Below are positions 34,206 through 43,083 of a DNA stretch of 64,000 bases, piece by piece (within the stretch, counting starts at the first letter, position 1; the number at the start of each line of letters is the position of its first letter). The position numbers and the translations under genes were made by a program. Location of the stretch: positions 37,376 to 101,375 of the forward strand of contig CALLQB010000007.1 in assembly GCA_938015295.1 (NCBI GenBank). The letters are read 5' to 3'. The notes beneath the pieces are model-generated. The model was not told the DNA's origin. It searched no databases and saw nothing but the letters and a program-made list of their open reading frames with translations. The stretch comes from an uncultured Acidimicrobiales bacterium. Its GTDB lineage: Bacteria; Actinomycetota; Acidimicrobiia; Acidimicrobiales; SHLQ01.

Positions 34206-35150
34206 GTGCGCGCTCTCGTTTTCACCCGCCCTTCCACGCTCGAGCTGCAAGACATCGACGATCCCGTCGCCGACGCCGAGCACAGCGTGCTTACTGTTGA
34301 GGCAACCGGAATCGGTGGCGGCGAGGTGTACCAGCTCCACCATCCGGGCCAACGCGAGTTTCCCAGCATCATGGGCCACGGCATCGCAGGAACGCTCGCA
34401 AACGGCCGCCGCGTTGCTGTCGATCCGGTCACCTCGTGCGAAACCTGCGCCGCTTGCACCTCGGGTCGAAGGCAGCACTGCGCGAGTCGCCGGATCATCG
34501 GCATCCATTCCAACGGCGGGTTCGCCGAGCAGTGCCTCGTGCCAACCGTGAACTGTTACGACCTTTCGCCAGAGTTGTCGTGGGAACAGTCGGCCTTCGT
34601 TGAACCCTTTGCGAACGCTGTGCACGCTTGGAACGTCAGCGAGGCGGCGCCCGATCTCCGCATCGGCATCATCGGCGCGGGTGCGATCGGCCTGGGTGTC
34701 GTCGCGCAAGCAGCGTTGCTCGGCACCCCGGTCATCGATGTCGCCGAGACGACCACAACTCGATGCGATGTTGCCCACGAATTGGGAGCCACGAGCACCA
34801 AAAAACAGCTCGACGGCACCTACGACATTGTGTTCGATGCGGTCGGCACACCGAAGGCTCGCGCTCATGCCGTCGAGCGCACTGCAAACGGGGGAACTGT
34901 CGTCCTTCTCGGTCTCGAGAGCGACAGTCCGGGTTTCGACGCCAACGAAGTTGTGCGGCGCGAGCTACGGCTACAAGCCTCGTATGTGTATCTACCCGAC
35001 GAGTTTGCCGCCGCCATCCCACTTGCGGCTAGAACGTCGGCCGACTGGATTCGCAACTACCGGTTTGAAGATGTCCAAGACATCGTCGACGACTTCTCGA
35101 TCGGCGACTACACCGTCGTTCGAGCGGCACTTCGGCCAGCCGGGATCTAA
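34206..35150 (+). CDS. Medium-chain (zinc-type) dehydrogenase with altered catalytic zinc site
   Basis: 314 residues from a GTG. The fold is of the zinc alcohol dehydrogenase family: structural zinc Cys78, Cys81, Cys84 and Cys92 (CETCAACTSGRRQHC) are all present, and the cofactor motif is IGIIGAGAIGLGVVAQ. The catalytic zinc site is changed: the usual GICGTD is GIGGGE (Gly37 for Cys), and GHE is GHG (Gly59 for Glu). So zinc-based alcohol oxidation is doubtful; it may reduce double bonds or have lost activity. The preceding CoA transferase gene is 49 bp away. Confidence 0.8.
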   Translation: MRALVFTRPSTLELQDIDDPVADAEHSVLTVEATGIGGGEVYQLHHPGQREFPSIMGHGIAGTLANGRRVAVDPVTSCETCAACTSGRRQHCASRRIIGIHSNGGFAEQCLVPTVNCYDLSPELSWEQSAFVEPFANAVHAWNVSEAAPDLRIGIIGAGAIGLGVVAQAALLGTPVIDVAETTTTRCDVAHELGATSTKKQLDGTYDIVFDAVGTPKARAHAVERTANGGTVVLLGLESDSPGFDANEVVRRELRLQASYVYLPDEFAAAIPLAARTSADWIRNYRFEDVQDIVDDFSIGDYTVVRAALRPAGI

Positions 35151-35181
35151 CCCGACCAGCCAAAGCGCTGCCCATCTCGTT

Positions 35182-38100
35182 CTACTGAACCGTGACGATG
35201 GCTTGTTCGTAGGTGAGGAGGACCTTACCGACGTTGTCGACCGAGCGAGCACGGACAATCCATTCGCCAGCTGGCAGCGGGATCGACGTGTAGCTCCAGT
35301 CGGTGAACGTGCCGCCTGGGTTCGTCGCGAACGCCGTAACCCACTGCGGAGTGCCAAGAGTGCCATCGTTGCGTGGGCCGACGTTCTCTGTCCGCTTGCG
35401 GACCCAAACCTCGACCCGCTGGATGCTGACATCGTCAAACGCCCGTCCGCCAGCGCTGATCGTGCCGGTGAACACGTCGCCGGCGACCGGCGAATTCATT
35501 TCGATGGTCGGGTCGGCGTCGCCGGGGTAGATCACCGAGGTCGAATAGGCACCCGACACCGACGGGTCGTACTGGCCCGAGGCGTCAACCGCATAGGCAT
35601 AGAGACGGTAGGTGCTGCTCGGGAGGCTGACATCGAGCGAGAAGCCGGTGTTTGGCGCACCCGGGTCATCGAGTAGCGACTCGATGAGCTCGAACGAACC
35701 GAACAAGCCATCGCTGTGCAACCACTGACGGGCGATCACGTCGTACACCGCCACGTCGACGCGGGCGACACCGTTGTCATCGGACGCAGTGCCGCTAATC
35801 GTGAAGTCGTTCGACGAGAAGTCCTGCTTGTAACCACCCGGGAACACCATGTCGGTGTCCGGGCGTGCGTCGCCAGCGATACCGAGATCGATGTTGACCC
35901 GTGGACGGTCTGACCCTGCGGTGACTTGGTCGTTCAGGTCCTGCGCATATGCGTGGACCCGGTAGTTGCCGACTGGCAAGTCATCGACGGTGTATGACCA
36001 CGTAGTGCTGGTCGCACCCTGGTTGTCGACCGGCACCCAAATCCACGAACCGTTTCCGAAGAAACCATTCTGGGTAGGGCCCTGTCGAGTCACAATGTTG
36101 GTGACCAACAGTCGAACACGCTTGACGCCTAGGTCGTCGGTGGCGGTTCCGGTGACGGTCAGCGACCCCGGTGCGCCAACAAAGCCGGTTGCCGGCGAGG
36201 TAATTGTCGCTCCTGGCAGTTCGTTGTTGGGGAACACCGAAACGGTGATCCGTGCGGTGCTCGGATCCTCGACCCCGTCGACATCAGACGATTTGGCAAT
36301 GACGCGCCAGTTGCCATCGGGCACGGTCATCGTGTGGGTCCAGGTCGTTTCGAGCGCATTTGGCGCAGCGAGCGTGGCTGGCGTCGACCAGAACTGGTCG
36401 TTGATCGCGCCATTGGATTGCAGCCACTTTTTCTGGTCGAGGTCGTAGTAACTCATCGAGACTCGTGCGACGCCGCTGTCATCGGAAGCAACGCCGTTGA
36501 CGGTGATGGTGTTGCCGACGATCTCGGCTGCACCCACAAAGCCGGTTTCGGGCGGTACTGCCGAAGCCTCCTTCACTTCGAACTTGATGGTGGCAGAAGA
36601 GCCGTCGCGGACGCCGTTCTCGTCGACTGCCTTTGCCCGCATGCGGTAGTTGCCAGCGGGAAGAGTAACGGTCTGCACCCAGTCGGTGGTTTGTGCACCA
36701 GGGTTCGACAACGAAACAGGCACCTTGGCAAACTTCGCCTGCAGTACACCGTTCGCGTTGAGCCACTGCTTTGTCGACAGGTCTTGCACGGTCACAATGA
36801 CGTCTGCGACATTGTCGCCAGCGGTTGCCACGCCTGCGAGTGAGATCGATGCGGCGGTGTCGAGAACTTCGGCGTCACGGGGCGACGTGAGGAAGGTCTC
36901 TGGTTCGCCAGCGACGGTAAGCGCCGTGTCGAGGTCGAAGAAGCCGTGGCGGCCAATGTCGGCACCACCGATCAGCGAGCCATCATGGCCAATGAGTAGT
37001 CCTCGGTCGACCACCCGAACGGCGGTGACGCCGTGGAAACCGTTGGCGCCGGGACTCCAGTTTTGCGACTTTCCGGTGCCGGGGTCGAGCGCTCCGACCT
37101 GCTCGCGTCGAACAACCTCGTTGCCCAGAACCGCCGGGCCGAGACCTTGGCCAAAGCCGTAGTTGACATCGGGGTCGCCAGGGAAAGGATCGGTCGAACC
37201 CGGTGCTTCCTGATACTGGAAGTGGCCGCCGACGTACACGGCGACGTCGCTGATGTCGACCGAGTAGATGCTGTCGAAATGACGAGACACCCAGTCGGCT
37301 GTTACGCCTGCTCCACCTGCGGTGGCGAACTTTACTGCCGAGTCGTTGGTCGGCGGCCGGTCGCCGCCAGAGGAGACAACGACGAAGTACGAGCCATCGG
37401 GAGAGAACGCTGCGTCGCTGATGCGAAGTTGTCCACCGATGTTGAGCAACGCGTCCTCGTAATGGTTGGTGCTCCAACTGCGAAGCTGCGCGGTTGTGGA
37501 GGAGACATCAAACAACGCCACGGCGGTGCGTGGTTGACCCCCGATAAAGCGCGCACTGTGCAACACCAGCAGGTTGTTGCCGTCCTCGGTCACGTCGAGC
37601 GTCTTGACGCCCATGAAACCGCCGGCGCCAACCGGGCCCGAAAGCGGGTGGTCGAAGTCGGGATCCACCTTGCCGGTTGCGGCATCTACCGCGGCGATTC
37701 GGGTGCGTTCCTTGCCGGCCACGCTGGCGAAGTTTCCACCGACATACAGCGTATTGTCGTCGGCGTCGAGCGCCAGCGCGGTTACCTCTGCCGAAGCATT
37801 GGCCTTAAAGCCGGTCATGACATTTCCGCCAAGGTCGAGTCGGGCGAGCTTCTTGCGGGCTACACCGTCGACGCTGCTGAAGAGGCCGCCGATATAGAAC
37901 GACTGGCCATCGGCCGCTGGTTCGATGATGTTTACCGGCCGGTCAATCACGACGCGGAAGTCGTCGTCGAAGAGTCCGGTGTTGACGTCGTAGGCCATGA
38001 GAAAGCTCTGCACCAGCGGCAGCTGTCCGGTCGGCTGGACGGTGGTGAAGTCGCCGGCGACGATCACCTTGTCGCCAACCTGAGCAACGTCGAGCACGGC

Positions 38101-38262
38101 ACCATCGAGCACCCGTGGGACGTCGGTGCGCGGCGTGACCGGCACCAACGTGCCGTGCGCTCCTACAGCAGATGCGGTGTCGCGCGAGGGGATAGTTATA
38201 AGCGCGAGGCCGGCGAGTAGCGCCAGCACGACGACGATTCCGGGCAGTTTTCTGGAAGTCAT
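35182..38262 (-). CDS. Large secreted protein: N-terminal beta-propeller plus five Ig-like repeats
   Basis: 1,026 residues from the ATG at 38262 with a signal peptide (KLPGIVVVLALLAGLALITI). Residues about 45-430 form a propeller with strands like FYIGGLFSSVDGVARKKLAR and LYVGGNFASVAGKERTRIAA. The rest (about 450-1026) holds five related beta-sandwich repeats, each with a short motif near STKQWLNANG, QKKWLQSNG, TRQGPTQNG, ARQWLHSDG or VGPRNDG and ending with P-x-GNYR-x-x-A-x-A-x-D. No membrane anchor, sortase motif or enzyme motif is visible. Adhesion or carbohydrate binding is possible; function unknown. Confidence 0.75.
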   Translation of the reverse strand: MTSRKLPGIVVVLALLAGLALITIPSRDTASAVGAHGTLVPVTPRTDVPRVLDGAVLDVAQVGDKVIVAGDFTTVQPTGQLPLVQSFLMAYDVNTGLFDDDFRVVIDRPVNIIEPAADGQSFYIGGLFSSVDGVARKKLARLDLGGNVMTGFKANASAEVTALALDADDNTLYVGGNFASVAGKERTRIAAVDAATGKVDPDFDHPLSGPVGAGGFMGVKTLDVTEDGNNLLVLHSARFIGGQPRTAVALFDVSSTTAQLRSWSTNHYEDALLNIGGQLRISDAAFSPDGSYFVVVSSGGDRPPTNDSAVKFATAGGAGVTADWVSRHFDSIYSVDISDVAVYVGGHFQYQEAPGSTDPFPGDPDVNYGFGQGLGPAVLGNEVVRREQVGALDPGTGKSQNWSPGANGFHGVTAVRVVDRGLLIGHDGSLIGGADIGRHGFFDLDTALTVAGEPETFLTSPRDAEVLDTAASISLAGVATAGDNVADVIVTVQDLSTKQWLNANGVLQAKFAKVPVSLSNPGAQTTDWVQTVTLPAGNYRMRAKAVDENGVRDGSSATIKFEVKEASAVPPETGFVGAAEIVGNTITVNGVASDDSGVARVSMSYYDLDQKKWLQSNGAINDQFWSTPATLAAPNALETTWTHTMTVPDGNWRVIAKSSDVDGVEDPSTARITVSVFPNNELPGATITSPATGFVGAPGSLTVTGTATDDLGVKRVRLLVTNIVTRQGPTQNGFFGNGSWIWVPVDNQGATSTTWSYTVDDLPVGNYRVHAYAQDLNDQVTAGSDRPRVNIDLGIAGDARPDTDMVFPGGYKQDFSSNDFTISGTASDDNGVARVDVAVYDVIARQWLHSDGLFGSFELIESLLDDPGAPNTGFSLDVSLPSSTYRLYAYAVDASGQYDPSVSGAYSTSVIYPGDADPTIEMNSPVAGDVFTGTISAGGRAFDDVSIQRVEVWVRKRTENVGPRNDGTLGTPQWVTAFATNPGGTFTDWSYTSIPLPAGEWIVRARSVDNVGKVLLTYEQAIVTVQ

Positions 38263-38374
38263 AGTCGTTGTAACGATCAAATCAGGGATTTGCCTTAGGA
38301 ATCAGCCTCCTTTGGGTCGGTGATTTGGGTCATAGTGCCCAGCATTTGGTGCAACAGCCGTCACAATGGGTGCG

Positions 38375-39478
38375 ATGCCTCGTCTCATTGCTATCGCCCT
38401 TCCAACCGGTCCTCGCTTTGTCCACGAACTCGAACTCGCTTGGGAGGACGGCGACTGCGTTTTCCCCATCGACGTGCGACTCTCCGATGCGGCGCAACTT
38501 GCGATGATGAAGGCTATGCGTCCGTCGATCTTGGTGAATCAGGAGGGTCGCCATAACCGGCCAGACGGCGCTGCGGTGGCCGACGGCGATGCCCTGATTG
38601 TTGCCACGTCGGGCACAACCGGCACCCCCAAGGGCGCAATCCTCACCACGGAGGCGGTCGAAGCGTCGGCTCACGCCACCTCAGCAGCCCTCAACGTCAA
38701 CCCGGCGAAGGACTTTTGGCTCGCTTGCCTGCCGGTCGCTCACGTTGGCGGCCTTTCGGTCATCGCCCGGGCGATGATTACCGGCACCCGCGTCGAAGCG
38801 GTGGCCAGCCCCGATCCCGAACTCATGCAGGAGGCAATCGACGACGGCGCAAACCTTGTGTCACTTGTGCCTGCCGCGCTCACTCGTGTCGATCCGAAGA
38901 ACTTTCGCAAAATCCTGCTTGGTGGTTCGGCGATTCCGAAGGAGCGGCCACGCAACAGTGTCGCGACCTATGGCATGACCGAGACGGGTAGTGGTGTGGT
39001 GTACGACGGCAAGCCACTCGCCGGCGTTGAAATCGACATCGTCGATGGCCAGATTCACTTGCGTTGCCCCATGCTTCTTCGCGGTTATCGCGACGGCACC
39101 TCGCCGCTCACCGAGGACGGCTGGTTCCCAACTGGCGACGTCGGCACGTTCGACGACGGCGTCTTGCAGGTCTTCGGCAGAGCTGACGATGTCATTATCT
39201 CGGGCGGCGAAAAGATCCATCCGGTAGTGGTCGAGCAGCTCATCGAATGTCACGAGGCCGTCGCAAGCGCCGCAGTGGTGGGACGTCCGGATCCAAAGTG
39301 GGGTGAGGCCGTTACTGCGTTGATCGAGCTTTCGGGCACCGCCGCGCCGAGCCTCGACGAACTCCGCGACCTGGTGAAGACCCAGCTACCTGCCTACGCA
39401 GCCCCGCACGCGGTCGAGATCGTCGAAAGTTTTCCGCGTACAGCCCTCGGAAAAATCCAAAGATCAAAGATCGCCTAA
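38375..39478 (+). CDS. menE: o-Succinylbenzoate-CoA ligase
   Basis: 367 residues from ATG 38375 (ATG 38366 also possible). Adenylate-forming motifs: ALIVATSGTTGTPKGAIL, PVAHVGGLSVIARAMITG, NSVATYGMTETGSGVVYDG, GWFPTGDVGTFDDG and FPRTALGKIQRSKIA with the late catalytic Lys. The chain is short, as for MenE of actinobacteria. It makes o-succinylbenzoyl-CoA in menaquinone synthesis. It is convergent with the menF-D-H-C operon and divergent from the secreted propeller protein. Assignment as MenE rests on length and on the other men genes nearby. Confidence 0.85.
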   Translation: MPRLIAIALPTGPRFVHELELAWEDGDCVFPIDVRLSDAAQLAMMKAMRPSILVNQEGRHNRPDGAAVADGDALIVATSGTTGTPKGAILTTEAVEASAHATSAALNVNPAKDFWLACLPVAHVGGLSVIARAMITGTRVEAVASPDPELMQEAIDDGANLVSLVPAALTRVDPKNFRKILLGGSAIPKERPRNSVATYGMTETGSGVVYDGKPLAGVEIDIVDGQIHLRCPMLLRGYRDGTSPLTEDGWFPTGDVGTFDDGVLQVFGRADDVIISGGEKIHPVVVEQLIECHEAVASAAVVGRPDPKWGEAVTALIELSGTAAPSLDELRDLVKTQLPAYAAPHAVEIVESFPRTALGKIQRSKIA

Positions 39479-39558
39479 AGTCCACCCAACCGCCTACAGC
39501 CAAACCCAAACGCCTACAGCAACCCAACCATCTACAGCCAAACGAGTCCCCGAGAATC

Positions 39559-39615
39559 CCCGAAATTTTCACCACCGACGACTTGAAATGGTCGTTTTGC
39601 AGCAACAGAACGGGG
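39559..39615 (+). repeat. Single CCCGAAATTTT repeat unit
   Basis: One forward unit: cccgaaattttcacc at its head, an inner stem acgac/gtcgt (39578-39582 and 39591-39595), and a tail agcaacagaacgggg. It is the most divergent of the five copies and stands alone between the convergent menE and menC ends. The preceding 39479-39558 holds short cctacagc-containing repeats (ccgcctacagccaaacccaa and similar). Confidence 0.7.
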
Positions 39616-39620
39616 TTTGG

Positions 39621-40607
39621 TTAGATTTTTGGGCTGAGGCCGAGTCCTGGTGTTTGGGGGACGATGATCGATCCGTTGGCGAGCAGCGGCGAAGCAGCGA
39701 CGTCGGTGGCGAATCGGCTCGACGTGGCGAGGCCCGCAGCAAGGCGCTCGCCCGCCATAGCCGCTGCCAGGTGCAGTGCCATCGTGACGCCGACCGCCGA
39801 ATCGATAAACGATGTCACCACCACTCGTTTGTGTTCGGCAAGGCTTCGGAGTTGTCGCAGGTTCCCAAGAGCTGAAGGCTTGAGCACCAGCGTTCCGACC
39901 GGTACATCGACCAACGCCTCGGCCGGTATTTCGGCCAGCGATTCGTCCGCAGCGATGGCAATTGACACCTCGCTCTGCAGCTGTTGCAGAGCGGGAATCC
40001 CACCTGCGACTGGCTCTTCGATGAACTCGATGCCTAGGTGTCCGACCGCTTCGCAGAAATGTACAGCAGTCTCATGGTCCCATCCTCGGTTTGCGTCGAG
40101 CCGTAGCGCCACCAGAGGCGCTGCCGATCGAACCGCCTCAACGCGCGCCACATCGTCGGCCCCCGCCGCCACTTTCAGCTTGATGGTCCGGTAACCGGCG
40201 GCCAGCGCCGCCTCGGTCTCGGCAGCCAACACCGTCGGTTCCACAGCGTCGAGCAAAAGATTCACCGGCACCGCGCTACGGCTCTCGGGGTTCAGAAAAG
40301 CTGCCAGCGATATGCCGGCCTGTTGGGCTGCACAGTCAAGCTCGGCGGTTTCGATGGCGGCAAGCGCAGGTCCACCAGCGGGCCGAGCCTTGTCACTTAC
40401 CCAAGCGTCGAGCTGCTGAGCGACCTCGGCAAGCCCTGGTCCCGGCCAACCCGGCAACGGCGACGCTTCGCCCCACCCGACGATGCCGTCGATATCGACA
40501 ATCTTTACGAGGAAACCAGCTCGACGCTCGAGTAACCCGGTGCTGGTGCGCAGCGGCGACGAAAGCAGCAACTCGAAGGGGTGACGCGATCGTGAAGCCG
40601 CAGTCAT
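39621..40607 (-). CDS. menC: o-Succinylbenzoate synthase
   Basis: 328 residues, enolase superfamily. YRTIKLKVAAG (Lys-x-Lys base), ALRLDANRGWD, FIEEPVAGG and IAADESLAEI (three metal-binding acids), and LVLKPSALGNL (second Lys) are all intact. It dehydrates SHCHC to o-succinylbenzoate. Its start overlaps the menH stop as ATGA; it is the last gene of the operon. Confidence 0.93.
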   Translation of the reverse strand: MTAASRSRHPFELLLSSPLRTSTGLLERRAGFLVKIVDIDGIVGWGEASPLPGWPGPGLAEVAQQLDAWVSDKARPAGGPALAAIETAELDCAAQQAGISLAAFLNPESRSAVPVNLLLDAVEPTVLAAETEAALAAGYRTIKLKVAAGADDVARVEAVRSAAPLVALRLDANRGWDHETAVHFCEAVGHLGIEFIEEPVAGGIPALQQLQSEVSIAIAADESLAEIPAEALVDVPVGTLVLKPSALGNLRQLRSLAEHKRVVVTSFIDSAVGVTMALHLAAAMAGERLAAGLATSSRFATDVAASPLLANGSIIVPQTPGLGLSPKI

Positions 40608-41395
40608 GACGACCGGAGGAACGCGGTGATTGCGCCAGCAACCGAGGCTGGCGACTCGACATGAGCAGCGTGACCAGCGTTCACGATGGTCACCAACTGC
40701 GCATCGGGAAACGCCGAGACCATCTGGGCTCCGATCTTTGCGTACTTTGCATCCAACGAGCCAGCGATAACCAGCGTTGGGAGGTCGAGGTCTCGAAGGT
40801 TCTGGTGAAGCGGCGGCATCGAACCGGTGCCCGTGCCACGCAGACTATTGGCAAGTCCAGCCGGATCGTTCTGGAGTCGCCGGCGGCGATCTTCAGCCTG
40901 CCATGCACCTCCCAAGTTCTGCAGCGAGGCAAACATCGGCAAGGCAAGCCAGGCGTCGACAAACGACTCCAGGCCATCGGTAACCAGGCGTTGAGCGAGT
41001 ACGTCATCGCGCTCGCGCCGCAACCGGCGTTCATCGTCATCGGCGATACCGGGCGACGCTCCGATCAGCACAAGGCGCCCAACAAGATCAGGCCGAGCGA
41101 CGGCCAGGCTGAGCGCTACCCGCCCACCCATCGAGTACCCGACAAGCGTCACCGGCTGACCGTTTGCGGCATCGCCGATCTTTGCCGCAAGCGTTGCTAC
41201 CACCGCAGACATCTCATAGGCCTCGACATTCGCCGGCACCTCGGCTTCGCCATGGCCGGTGATGTCGAGCGGCAACACCTCAAAGTGGGTTGCCAGCCGA
41301 TTGGTCAGCGGCTCCATCGAACGCGTCGATCCCATAAAACCGTGAAGCACCACGACCTTGCTGGCGGGCGCAACTATCGAGCTCACCCTGTTCAT
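40604..41395 (-). CDS. menH: SHCHC synthase (alpha/beta hydrolase MenH)
   Basis: 263 residues from the ATG at 41395. VVVLHGFMGSTRSMEPL (oxyanion region), the nucleophile elbow VGYSMGGRVALSLA, a late Asp in VIAGSLDAKYAKIG and His in VNAGHAAHVES give the full triad. MenH removes pyruvate from SEPHCHC. Overlaps of ATGA with menD and menC fix the role and the start. Confidence 0.92.
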   Translation of the reverse strand: MNRVSSIVAPASKVVVLHGFMGSTRSMEPLTNRLATHFEVLPLDITGHGEAEVPANVEAYEMSAVVATLAAKIGDAANGQPVTLVGYSMGGRVALSLAVARPDLVGRLVLIGASPGIADDDERRLRRERDDVLAQRLVTDGLESFVDAWLALPMFASLQNLGGAWQAEDRRRRLQNDPAGLANSLRGTGTGSMPPLHQNLRDLDLPTLVIAGSLDAKYAKIGAQMVSAFPDAQLVTIVNAGHAAHVESPASVAGAITAFLRSS

Positions 41396-43083
41396 TGCAG
41401 CGCCATCGCAATCTCGGCGTCGATCTGTTGGCGTACGGCGAGGTTGCATTGGTGATCGACGACCGCCTCCAGTAGGTCGAGACCACGGGTTCCGAGAGCA
41501 GTCGTACAAGCTGCTGCCACCTCGGCCGGAGTCGATGGTCGGGCGAAACGCACGTTCTCAGTCGCGGCGAGCGACGCAAAGTCGGTGCCGTGCGGGGTGT
41601 GAAAGAGGGCGTTGAAGTCGACCTGTGCACCGTGGGTTGCGATGGGAAGCATCGAAAAGATTCCTCCGCCGTCGTCGTTGATGAGCACAATCGTCAGGTC
41701 GAGCTGCAGGCGGCCCGCCGCATACAGGCTTCCAATGTCGTGCAACAGCGCAATGTCGCCGATGAGTAACGCGACCGGTCCCACGTCGGCTGCAGCTAGG
41801 CCCGACGCGGTGGCGATAAGGCCGTCGATGCCGCTTGCGCCTCGGCTCACGTGCACTCGCACGCCGTTTCGCGTGCCGCTGTAGCGGTCGAGGTCTCGCA
41901 CCGTCATGCTGTTGGCGACCATCAGGTGCGATCCGTTGGGCAAGGATTCGACCACCGAGCGCACGACCGACGGGCCACAGAGCACAGGGTCGACTGCGCG
42001 CGAAATCGCGTCAGCGGCGATGGCATCGAGTTCGTGCCAGTGGTCGAGCCACGCGGTGTGCGAGCCAGCAAGTACCGTTGCCGCAGCAGCAACGCTTGCT
42101 GGCGATGCGGCGAGCGTCGTGGCGTCGATGGGGCCAGCGTCGTCCCAAGGCGACGCTGGGTCGATTAGCAGGACCCGGTCGGCGTCGGCGTCGGCCGCCC
42201 ATTGCATGGCTGTAGTCCCCGTGGGTGTGCCGCCGACAAACAGCACGACGTCGGCCACCATCTCGTTGCGCACCGCCGCGTTCGAGAGCAGGCGGTCGGC
42301 GGTAGCGATGACATTCGACGACGGGCTGTCTAGCCGTAGTTGCGACGTCGCCTCGGCAAGAATCGGCCAATCGGCGGCATGGGCGAAGGCGGCAACAGAA
42401 GCAGCCATCTCGGTGCTATCGATCGGGCCAGCGATGACTACACCACGCTTGGCCCCTAGACGCCGGAGCTCAGCGACGGTGTTCGCGTCGGGCTCCCTGG
42501 TTCTTTCGCCAACGACAGTCTCGGTCACAGCCGGCGCCGGTACAGATCCGAGCGGTTCGAGAGGTTTACGAAATGCCCAGTTGGCGTGAACAGGCCCGAC
42601 ATGTTTCGACGTTGCTGCTTCGATCATGTTGCGAGCTTGTTGGCGGGTCGACTCTTCGCTCGACGTACCGCCAACCGGCATATTCACAAAGGCCCTCGGG
42701 TAGCTGCCAAAGAGGTTCTGCTGATCGATGGTCTGGTTCGATCCCCAACCGCCATGGGCTTCCGGTGGTCGGTCGGCGCTGATGACCACCAGCGGCACGC
42801 CGGTTCGACTCGCCTCGATGACAGCCGGGTAGTAGTTGGCCGCAGCGGTACCCGATGTGCAAACCAAACCCACGGGTGCGCCCGTCGCCTTTGCAAGGCC
42901 TAAGGCAAAGAACCCTGCGGTGCGCTCATCGAGCTGCATCCAGTGGGTCAGCGCAGGTTGGGCAGCCGCAGCGATCGTCAGTGGCGTCGACCTGCTCCCC
43001 GGAGACAGCACGACATGTTGCATGCCGCCGCCCACCAGCTCGGCGAGAAACGCAGCGACTTCGTCGTAGACGGGGTCAGCCAC
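41392..43083 (-). CDS. menD: SEPHCHC synthase MenD (thiamine diphosphate enzyme)
   Basis: 563 residues. VVLSPGSRSTPLTIAAAAQP with the ThDP-activating Glu near RTAGFFALGLAKATGAPVGL, CTSGTAAANYYPAVIEAS, and the cofactor-binding VLINDDGGGIFSMLPIATHG are typical. MenD adds 2-oxoglutarate-derived succinyl semialdehyde to isochorismate. The start overlaps the menF end by eight bases, and the stop overlaps menH by ATGA. Confidence 0.95.
   Translation of the reverse strand: MADPVYDEVAAFLAELVGGGMQHVVLSPGSRSTPLTIAAAAQPALTHWMQLDERTAGFFALGLAKATGAPVGLVCTSGTAAANYYPAVIEASRTGVPLVVISADRPPEAHGGWGSNQTIDQQNLFGSYPRAFVNMPVGGTSSEESTRQQARNMIEAATSKHVGPVHANWAFRKPLEPLGSVPAPAVTETVVGERTREPDANTVAELRRLGAKRGVVIAGPIDSTEMAASVAAFAHAADWPILAEATSQLRLDSPSSNVIATADRLLSNAAVRNEMVADVVLFVGGTPTGTTAMQWAADADADRVLLIDPASPWDDAGPIDATTLAASPASVAAAATVLAGSHTAWLDHWHELDAIAADAISRAVDPVLCGPSVVRSVVESLPNGSHLMVANSMTVRDLDRYSGTRNGVRVHVSRGASGIDGLIATASGLAAADVGPVALLIGDIALLHDIGSLYAAGRLQLDLTIVLINDDGGGIFSMLPIATHGAQVDFNALFHTPHGTDFASLAATENVRFARPSTPAEVAAACTTALGTRGLDLLEAVVDHQCNLAVRQQIDAEIAMALQ

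Noticed and set aside
32945..34513. A 522-codon open frame antisense to the CoA transferase and dehydrogenase
   Set aside because: It spans two recognised genes and the gap between them; no motif in the product.
37033..38220. A 395-codon open frame antisense to the secreted propeller protein
   Set aside because: The sense protein has a signal peptide and repeated domains; the antisense product has neither.
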